Shown piece after piece: positions 23,095 through 27,656 of a stretch of DNA of 27,656 nucleotides (its first letter is position 1; the number at the start of each line of letters is the position of its first letter). Below the pieces are notes generated by a model. The model did no database searches, was not told where the DNA came from, and was given only the letters and a program-made list of their open reading frames with translations. This stretch comes from WAOL01 sp964399035 (GTDB lineage: Archaea > Thermoproteota > Thermoprotei_A > Sulfolobales > NBVN01). Location: positions 1 to 27,656 of the forward strand of contig CAYNPH010000095.1 of NCBI GenBank assembly GCA_964399035.1, in the 5' to 3' direction. Both the position numbers and the translations under genes were made by a program.

Positions 23095-23766
23095 TCACTC
23101 TTGTGTAGGGTTGGTGGGGGGTGTGGGTGTAGTGCTACCCCATAGTCTTTGGAGCTCCTGTAGTAGCGGCTCCATCGCAGCCCTCCGTTTCTCCTCGTAT
23201 TCCTTCCTTACGTCCGCGGGTATTGCTCTGAGGTCGTACGCGTCGTAGCCTAGCTTGTGGATGTAGACCTTGCCTGACGGGGCTATGCGTTTGCGGTAAA
23301 GCTTAGCAACCCTTTCGGGCACGGAGTAACCGTGAGGTGTTGTTATTTCAGCTACAATCCATGCCTTCTTCCTGAGCTCCTTCAGTATATCCATATCGGG
23401 GCTGGTGTAGATGATGGCGGCGGTAATTGTCCTAGCTAGGTTGATTAACCCGTTAATGGATCTGACGAGGTGGAAACCCTCTCTATTGCTACTAAGTAAG
23501 TACTTAGATAGGTGTAGACCGGCGTCATCAAATAACACTGCCTTTATTCTCTCCCTATTAAATAGTGCACGCATAAACTTCGGCAACACTTCCCTAGGGT
23601 CGAATACTACGTGCTCAAGTACCTTATCCCAGTCCCTGTAAATCTCATGAAGTATTAACATAGCGTAGGTTGTCTTACCTATTCCTTGAGGTCCTATAAT
23701 GAATGCTGTGGTGAAGTCGTAACGCGTGTATGCACGATTAATAATCTTCGACAGTATGAGCATCAT
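23095..23766 (-). CDS. P-loop ATPase of archaeal virus/plasmid type
   Basis: About 223 residues from ATG 23766 (GTG 23772 and ATG 23763 are alternatives). Walker A is FIIGPQGIGKTTYAML near the N-terminus and Walker B is IKAVLFDDAGLHLSKY. A helical segment with LVRSINGLINLARTITAAIIYTSPD resembles a sensor strand and DNA-contact region. The tail is disordered and Pro/Thr rich. Small ATPases of this style are recurrent in crenarchaeal fuselloviruses and plasmids, where they are proposed to act in replication or DNA packaging. The start overlaps the preceding gene by about 29 nt, and it belongs to the minus-strand operon begun by the surface protein. Confidence 0.75.
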   Translation of the reverse strand: MMLILSKIINRAYTRYDFTTAFIIGPQGIGKTTYAMLILHEIYRDWDKVLEHVVFDPREVLPKFMRALFNRERIKAVLFDDAGLHLSKYLLSSNREGFHLVRSINGLINLARTITAAIIYTSPDMDILKELRKKAWIVAEITTPHGYSVPERVAKLYRKRIAPSGKVYIHKLGYDAYDLRAIPADVRKEYEEKRRAAMEPLLQELQRLWGSTTPTPPTNPTQE

Positions 23767-24118
23767 CACCACCCCCGTACTCGCCTGTCAGGAGGACGGA
23801 CTTCCTGATCAGCACCCCAGCCTTATCTAGGTTGTTGAGTATGGCCTCCACGACACCGTCAAGCTTCCTCAAGCCTTCTAGGGAGGGCTCCGACGACCTT
23901 ATGCTTCTTAGGGTCTCAGAGATCCGTTCAGGTCGGAGGGACGGCAGCAGAATGACGTTCAGGGCCTCCACAGCGGTTAAGTACCGTATGAATGACTTCT
24001 TGAAGCTGTACCTTATGCTGAGGTCTATGGAGGCTCTCTTCCTGAACACGTCGAGCAGGGCCTCCGACAGCACGTTAACGTAGCTCATAACCTGCCTGAA
24101 CTCCTCCCTGAAACTCAC
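23738..24118 (-). CDS. Helical element protein, unknown
   Basis: 126 residues from GTG 24118, whose GTGA overlaps the stop of the preceding gene and follows GGGGAGGA. The frame is open further upstream (to 24205), but that would overlap the upstream gene by 90 nt. The sequence is predicted to be nearly all helix (REEFRQVMSYVNVLSEALLDVF, KSFIRYLTAVEALNVILL, LDGVVEAILNNLDKAGVL) and ends GGGDDAHTVEDY. No family is recognised. Tight coupling with the preceding gene and with the ATPase suggests a shared complex. Confidence 0.65.
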   Translation of the reverse strand: MSFREEFRQVMSYVNVLSEALLDVFRKRASIDLSIRYSFKKSFIRYLTAVEALNVILLPSLRPERISETLRSIRSSEPSLEGLRKLDGVVEAILNNLDKAGVLIRKSVLLTGEYGGGDDAHTVEDY

Positions 24119-24459
24119 TCCTCCCCACCACCTTCGTACGTGAGTAACTCGGTTAGGGCCTTGGTGTCCACGGGCTTCCGCCCTGACTTCACAAGTGCCC
24201 TCCACAGCATGATCTTGAATGAAGGCTCAGGTAGTTCGGGGTACGTCTGCTCCGCCCAGTTTATTATTAGGGAGCCCATCATGTTGCCTAAGGCGCCGGT
24301 AGGTATCACGTCCTCCTCTAGGGCCCTGAGAGCCTCCTGATCGAGGCAGTCAATTATCTCTTCTAACCCCCCTAGATTACCTATGGCCTTCTTAACGCTC
24401 TTTTTGAACTCCACGCTGGACCTGCTAAGCAACTCCACTATGGCTGCCGGCTCTATCAC
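24115..24459 (-). CDS. Acidic helical element protein, unknown
   Basis: 114 residues from GTG 24459, preceded by AGGTGATGAGCA. It is predicted helical and acidic, with VEFKKSVKKAIGNLGGLEEIIDCL, then a glycine-rich hinge (TGALGNMMGSLIINW) and FKIMLWRALVKSGRKPVDTKAL. No family is recognised. Its stop overlaps the start of the next gene (GTGA), so the two are translationally coupled. A 92-bp gap separates it from the upstream basic protein. Confidence 0.62.
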   Translation of the reverse strand: MIEPAAIVELLSRSSVEFKKSVKKAIGNLGGLEEIIDCLDQEALRALEEDVIPTGALGNMMGSLIINWAEQTYPELPEPSFKIMLWRALVKSGRKPVDTKALTELLTYEGGGEE

Positions 24460-24551
24460 TGCTCATCACCTGTTTGTTCTCAGGGTCCGTGGCAAACCAG
24501 TTTGTCCCGCAGCCTGAGGACTGAGTTTGTGTTCGCCGGCAGTAACAAACC
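24460..24551 (-). promoter_or_regulatory. Gap with repeated TTTGT motifs inside minus-strand operon
   Basis: 92 bp. On the plus strand TGTTTGT (24471-24477), AGTTTGT (24499-24505) and AGTTTGT (24524-24530) recur at about 25-28 bp spacing, with an inverted ACAAACC near 24545. The spacing is compatible with repeated protein-binding sites or a secondary promoter. No TATA is clear. Confidence 0.3.
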
Positions 24552-24953
24552 TCACCTCCTTAACCACCTCCTGATCCTCGCTAGGACCTTCTCGCCCTCC
24601 TCGTCCTTGACTTTCAGAAGCTTCAGGGCTCTCAAAGCGTCACGCTTGGGAGGCTTGCGGTGTTTTAGGCAGTAATGCACAAGCCTCCTAACTTTTCCCT
24701 CTAATGCTTTGCTGTGCCTGCCTGCAAGCATTATGAGGAAGTTTAGGCGGCGCTCGAAGAGCTCCTTATTCATTACTTCCTCGACGCACCTGCTGCCGTC
24801 GTAGGTTCGCCTGCGGTGGTAGTCGTAGCATATCAGCGTGGCTATCGCTACTGCCTGCCCGTAGCTGGACACGCCCTTGCTCGGAAATCGCTTGACGTAA
24901 AGGCCTTCACGCTTGGCGTAGCAGGACCTCCTGCCCTCATATATGGTTCTCAC
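24552..24953 (-). CDS. Basic element protein, unknown
   Basis: 133 residues from GTG 24953, preceded by GGAGGTGAGGAGGC, a very strong ribosome site that also spans the stop of the upstream surface-protein gene 6 nt away. It is Arg/Lys rich (FERRLNFLIMLAGRHSKAL, RKPPKRDALRALKLLKVKDEEG, ARIRRWLRR at the end). The charge suggests nucleic-acid binding or packing against DNA. No family is recognised. It lies directly behind the surface protein and before two helical proteins and the ATPase. Confidence 0.65.
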   Translation of the reverse strand: MRTIYEGRRSCYAKREGLYVKRFPSKGVSSYGQAVAIATLICYDYHRRRTYDGSRCVEEVMNKELFERRLNFLIMLAGRHSKALEGKVRRLVHYCLKHRKPPKRDALRALKLLKVKDEEGEKVLARIRRWLRR

Positions 24954-24959
24954 GCCTCC

Positions 24960-26030
24960 TCACCTCCGCATTACGGCTATCAGTGCGGCTAGCACGATGA
25001 GGCCCACTGCGGCGGCCGCAATAACTACTATGTTCCTTCGGGGTAACGCAGCGTTCATTGTGGATGGTGTCAATTGCGGTTTACCGCCGTCGTTCATAAG
25101 CGGGCTGAACCCTATCCTACCGCATAGTTTCCATTCGTCACCCACGTTACTACTGCCGTACACCACGGCTGGCGGTGGTGTCGGCGGTGTGGAGTACGTG
25201 TCGGCGGGGTCGTGGCTGGCGAATATGCTTATGTTTAGAACGTACTGCGTTCCCTCGGATGCGCTTAGGGGCACGGTTAAAGATACCGTTACGGTGCCAT
25301 TACCTAGCCACTCATTACTGTGGCCTGCCACGTGATTAGCTGCGGTTACGCTTGCCTGCAGGTCATGGCTTGGTAGGGATACCTGCGCGCTGAAGAACCT
25401 TGGGTACCCTTGAGTTTGAGTTACCTTTAATGTTATGTTGGCTGTACTACCGCGCACGATGTACACGTCCTTCGGCACATCAACAACGACCTTAACCACG
25501 TCGTTAACTACGTGTACCGTTACCTGCCCATTGTACACGCCATTGTCACTGCTTGAGGATGATATGTACTTGTATAGGGTAACAGTCCAAGATTCGCTGC
25601 CGGTGCTAACACCGACGTACAGGGTGTGGGTGCCTTCCGGCACCGTTATGTCGTAAGCAACGCTGTTGCCTGTCGGTGAGTTCGCAACCCTATTTAACAG
25701 CGTGTTAGGTACGTTGGACTTTTTCCACCATTGGCTTGGCGGTGCCTTATCGTATGTTACTATAACGTATCTGGAGGTGGCTTTAGCTGGTTTAAGCACT
25801 ACCTGATACTTACCGCCAACTACGTTGCTGAAATGCACGATGTTGTTAGTCTTAGTTATCGTTGCGGTACCCACCTTCTGCTTAGTTTCACCCGCTAGCT
25901 TCACAGGTATTACGACCGTAAACTGATACCTTACGCTGTCCTCGGCTACTACGTTAACCGGTATTACGCACGCCATAACCGCTGCTGCGACCATGACGGT
26001 CAGGAGTAGTGCATACGGGTATGTATGCAT
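24960..26030 (-). CDS. Element surface protein A: signal peptide, two beta domains, C-terminal anchor
   Basis: 356 residues from ATG 26030 (GGGTGATC 2-3 nt upstream). The frame extends to 26099, but only the internal ATG gives a proper signal peptide (MHTYPYALLLTVMVAAAVMA). Domain 1 (about 56-155) is shared with the divergent gene at 26152. It has GGKYQVVLKP, YVIVTYDKAPPSQWWKK, TLLNRVAN and THTLYVGVSTGSESWTV. Domain 2 (about 165-285) is an Ig-like beta region with several N-glycosylation sequons. A Pro-rich spacer and a membrane helix (NIVVIAAAAVGLIVLAALI) ending MRR follow. It is predicted to be anchored with its bulk outside. It is the first gene of a minus-strand operon containing the ATPase. 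A virion or envelope role is inference. Confidence 0.75.
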   Translation of the reverse strand: MHTYPYALLLTVMVAAAVMACVIPVNVVAEDSVRYQFTVVIPVKLAGETKQKVGTATITKTNNIVHFSNVVGGKYQVVLKPAKATSRYVIVTYDKAPPSQWWKKSNVPNTLLNRVANSPTGNSVAYDITVPEGTHTLYVGVSTGSESWTVTLYKYISSSSSDNGVYNGQVTVHVVNDVVKVVVDVPKDVYIVRGSTANITLKVTQTQGYPRFFSAQVSLPSHDLQASVTAANHVAGHSNEWLGNGTVTVSLTVPLSASEGTQYVLNISIFASHDPADTYSTPPTPPPAVVYGSSNVGDEWKLCGRIGFSPLMNDGGKPQLTPSTMNAALPRRNIVVIAAAAVGLIVLAALIAVMRR

Positions 26031-26151
26031 GCGATCACCCGTGGTGAGTGGCTCTAACCACGTGTTATTCAGCAACGCTATGCTTGGGCGTAGCAGCACG
26101 CGTTACCATTCACTTGCTGAATAATTATCGGGAAGGAGCCCGACACGTGAG
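26031..26151. promoter_or_regulatory. Mirror-image divergent promoters with central palindrome
   Basis: 121 bp between the two surface-protein genes. A perfect 11-bp inverted repeat TTATTCAGCAA (26065-26075) / TTGCTGAATAA (26114-26124) places the same TTGCTGAATAA element upstream of each gene, in the TATA position. The right copy runs into GAATAATTAT and sits about 28 bp before GTG 26152, and the left copy about 35 bp before ATG 26030. Between them is GCTATGC (26077-26083) / GCGTAGC (26088-26094), a palindrome with one G-T pair and a 4-nt loop that could be an operator. Confidence 0.65.
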
Positions 26152-27015
26152 GTGACAGCCATAGTAAGGCACGCCGCATTAGTGATACCCGTGCTCCTAC
26201 TGCTCGCACCGCTAGCCTTAGCTATAGTGCCGCAGGCGGCAGGCGTAACTGCATCTAATCATGCCAACACTAAGGATCTAAGCGCCACCGCACCCACCAG
26301 CGTAAACCTATACAAGAACACCACGTACGTCGTGAAGAACGACATGGCCGTACTAATAAACGGAACCGTGGACATGACCGTGAAGTACGGGTCAGCCGTA
26401 CTGACCGTTAAGGGCGTAAACAACATAACGCTGACGGCCGGCGACGTCATTAATGTCAGCAAGGACGTGCTAGCTACGCTAATGCCCATAGAGTCACAGC
26501 CCACACCCATGGGCGCCTCAATAGCCACCTTCACGCTGGATAAGGATAACCAAGTACACTCAATAGAGCTTGCTGGTGGTAGCTACTACGTAGTAGGGCG
26601 TCCTGAGGGCGACCCCTACGCTAGGTACCTAATAGTTACCGAGGATAAGGAGCCTCCGAGCAAATGGTGGAAGACCAGCGTGAGCAACGCATTACTCAAC
26701 ACCGTAGTGTACGGCAGCTTCAAGAAGTACTTCACCGTTGACTCAGGCAAGCACACCGTGTACGTAGGTATCAGCATAGGTGTGGGTAAGTGGGTCGTCA
26801 GCATAGTCGATACCGGCGAGCCCCACTCGACCGACACCGACACACTAACACCCACCACTAGCGACACGGGCACGTCAAGCACTCACACTCACGCCCTCAG
26901 CGCGAAGATAGTTCACAGTAAGTGGTTCGTGCCGGCAATCGCTGGGGCCGTGGTAGTCATAATAATAATAGCCGTCCTAGCCGCGGCAGCCACACACACG
27001 CACCACAGTAAGTGA
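26152..27015 (+). CDS. Element surface protein B: signal peptide, shared domain, C-terminal anchor
   Basis: 287 residues from GTG 26152; the TATA-like element about 28 bp upstream implies a leaderless transcript. A signal peptide (about 1-30, ALVIPVLLLLAPLALAIVP) is followed by a beta-rich segment with many Asn-x-Thr/Ser sequons (35-120). The domain shared with surface protein A (125-221) has GGSYYVVGRP, YLIVTEDKEPPSKWWKT, ALLNTVV and HTVYVGISIGVGKWVV. A Thr/Ser/Asp spacer with clustered histidines follows, then a membrane helix (WFVPAIAGAVVVIIIIAVLAA) and a short tail THTHHSK. It heads a plus-strand run of membrane proteins. Probably a paralogue of protein A; a virion or surface function is inferred. 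Confidence 0.75.
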   Translation: MTAIVRHAALVIPVLLLLAPLALAIVPQAAGVTASNHANTKDLSATAPTSVNLYKNTTYVVKNDMAVLINGTVDMTVKYGSAVLTVKGVNNITLTAGDVINVSKDVLATLMPIESQPTPMGASIATFTLDKDNQVHSIELAGGSYYVVGRPEGDPYARYLIVTEDKEPPSKWWKTSVSNALLNTVVYGSFKKYFTVDSGKHTVYVGISIGVGKWVVSIVDTGEPHSTDTDTLTPTTSDTGTSSTHTHALSAKIVHSKWFVPAIAGAVVVIIIIAVLAAAATHTHHSK

Positions 27016-27028
27016 GGGGCGTGCAGCG

Positions 27029-27211
27029 ATGCTGGCGGCGCTGCTGCTGTTCTTGCTGATCTTGACGTGCTTGGGGACAGGCGTGGTGGCTATCGTGGCC
27101 CCCGGGGCCGTTAAGTACGCTGCTGCCGGCCTAGTGTTGCTCAGCATCCTACTGATAATAATGAACCCCGAGGTCGTCCGCCCAGTTAGGCGTCAGGATA
27201 AACCAAAGTAG
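27029..27211 (+). CDS. Small two-helix membrane protein
   Basis: 60 residues from ATG 27029, 13 nt after surface protein B with GAGGGGCG in the gap. Two hydrophobic helices (about 2-24 and 28-46, separated by PGAVKY) and a basic tail (RPVRRQDKPK) are all that is visible. Small two-helix proteins are common in archaeal virus envelopes, for example fusellovirus coat proteins, but no sequence match is claimed. A T5 run (27212-27216) follows the stop. Confidence 0.6.
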   Translation: MLAALLLFLLILTCLGTGVVAIVAPGAVKYAAAGLVLLSILLIIMNPEVVRPVRRQDKPK

Positions 27212-27216
27212 TTTTT
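27212..27216 (+). terminator. T5 run after small membrane protein gene
   Basis: Five T immediately after the stop, upstream of a GC-rich hairpin. A weak terminator candidate. Confidence 0.35.
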
Positions 27217-27240
27217 GAGGTCCGTACTTAACCCCGCCCT

Positions 27241-27288
27241 CACCCCCCGACCACGCCGCCTTAACGGGGCGCGTGGCGGGAAGGGGTG
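27241..27288 (+). promoter_or_regulatory. GC-rich hairpin covering a ribosome binding site
   Basis: CACCCC (27241-27246) can pair with GGGGTG (27283-27288), CCG with CGG, CCACGC (27251-27256) with GCGTGG (27271-27276) and GCC with GGC, around loop TTAACGG (27261-27267), with one or two bulges. The AAGGGGTGA ribosome site of the gene starting at GTG 27297 lies in the 3' arm. Confidence 0.55.
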
Positions 27289-27296
27289 ACGGGTAA

Positions 27297-27575
27297 GTGA
27301 ACGCCCGCGTAGCTGCACTCACCCTCCTAGTAGTAATAGTGGTAACGAGTGCCGTGATACCTACTGCGTACGCGGCCAGCTCAGACTACTTCACGGTGAC
27401 CGTGGATGTGGTCATGCATAATTACTATGAGTTAGAGAGCGTGAAGCTGTCCATGCCAATACCCGCCGCCATAGCCGTGCACGGTAGCTGGTTACCCTTC
27501 GCCGTGCTGGGCGTCGGCGTAATAGCTGTCGTAGCGGCCATGGTTGCATTAGCCGTGAAGGCTTTCAGGAGGTGA
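27297..27575 (+). CDS. Small secreted/membrane protein with signal and C-terminal helix
   Basis: 92 residues from GTG 27297 with AAGGGGTGA 7 nt upstream. A signal peptide (about 1-26, ending PTAYAAS) precedes an ectodomain of about 35 residues with Tyr-rich DYFTVTVDVVMHNYYEL. A C-terminal membrane helix (FAVLGVGVIAVVAAMVALAV) ends KAFRR. It could be a small coat or envelope protein of the element, but no family is recognised. The strong ribosome site, possibly masked by a hairpin, and direct coupling to the next gene suggest controlled expression. Confidence 0.62.
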   Translation: MNARVAALTLLVVIVVTSAVIPTAYAASSDYFTVTVDVVMHNYYELESVKLSMPIPAAIAVHGSWLPFAVLGVGVIAVVAAMVALAVKAFRR

Positions 27576-27579
27576 GACC

Positions 27580-27656
27580 ATGAAGTTAAGGAACGCAATA
27601 GTACCTGCATGCGCGGCCATACTGTTAACGCTGGTAGCAGTAACTCCGATGAGGCC
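27580..27656 (+). CDS. Start of another secreted protein, cut by window edge
   Basis: ATG 27580 lies 5 nt after the previous stop, behind a strong GGAGGTGA ribosome site. The 25 visible residues (MKLRNAIVPACAAILLTLVA...) form a typical signal peptide with a basic start and a hydrophobic core. The rest lies beyond the right edge, so no function can be given. It continues the run of secreted or membrane genes. Confidence 0.65.
   Translation, partial: MKLRNAIVPACAAILLTLVAVTPMR

Larger units (their letters stand above)
21403..27656. mobile_element. Integrated SSV-type virus or plasmid element, left part
   Basis: The left border is a 45-bp tRNA-Ala 3' half fused in frame to a tyrosine integrase lacking its N-terminal piece. 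This is the arrangement SSV-type integrases leave at the int(C) end of an integrated genome. All genes to its right are orphan-like: small basic or helical proteins, a P-loop ATPase and several secreted or membrane proteins. No host metabolic gene appears up to the window edge, so the right border, intact tRNA-Ala and int(N) must lie beyond 27656. The GC content appears higher than on the chromosomal side, most clearly after about 24000. Confidence 0.8.

Noticed and set aside
24119..24205. Longer N-terminus for the helical protein at 23738
   Set aside because: It would overlap the preceding gene by 90 nt and lacks a ribosome site; the GTG at 24118 follows GGGGAGGA.
1..27656. CRISPR arrays, rRNA genes, insertion sequences
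   Set aside because: No regularly spaced repeat-spacer series, rRNA-like sequence or transposase was seen on either strand.

Overview
The window looks like the chromosome of a thermophilic crenarchaeon, most likely a member of the Thermoproteales (Vulcanisaeta/Caldivirga-like). The lineage is inferred from gene content, not from a marker gene. Supporting features are Shine-Dalgarno boxes of the GGTGA/GGAGG type, AT-rich TATA elements, frequent GTG and TTG starts, Thr/Ser-rich stalks on surface proteins, archaeal wyosine genes (Taw3 and a Trm5-type enzyme), a DUF2258-type protein, and an SSV-type integrase at a tRNA gene.

Region 1 (1-5420, minus strand) is a compact operon for the whole aspartate-to-threonine pathway. 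In transcription order it holds threonine synthase, homoserine kinase, homoserine dehydrogenase, aspartate kinase and aspartate-semialdehyde dehydrogenase. The last gene runs off the left edge. Spacings are 1 to 14 nt, or short overlaps.

Region 2 (5421-14367) is a cell-surface and uptake locus. It has a secreted, membrane-anchored metallophosphoesterase, a membrane-anchored coiled-coil protein with a ThuA/GATase-like ectodomain, and a divergent ABC importer operon (tethered binding protein, fused two-domain permease, ATPase). The phosphoesterase and the binding protein share an identical 87-nt stretch of Thr-linker DNA in inverted orientation.

Region 3 (14360-21129) is housekeeping. It holds Taw3, a PhoH-like ATPase with KH-like C-terminal segments, a Trm5/Met-10-type tRNA methyltransferase, a DUF2258-type protein, an amidohydrolase homologue that has lost its HxH metal site, a uridine-phosphorylase-like enzyme, a PRC-barrel/double zinc-ribbon protein and a membrane-tethered HTH protein.

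Region 4 (about 21403 to the right edge) is the left part of an integrated virus- or plasmid-like element. Its boundary is the 3' half of a tRNA-Ala(TGC) gene, fused in frame to the C-terminal part of a tyrosine integrase. This is the hallmark of SSV-type integration, and the intact tRNA and the int N-terminal piece should lie to the right of the window. The element carries small orphan genes, a RelE-like basic protein, a P-loop ATPase and a minus-strand operon led by a surface protein. A divergent plus-strand cassette of secreted and membrane proteins runs off the right edge. The two divergent lead proteins share a domain of about 100 residues, and their promoters are mirror images. I consider this membrane-protein cassette the most promising uncharacterised system here, probably virion envelope or surface components of an undescribed provirus.
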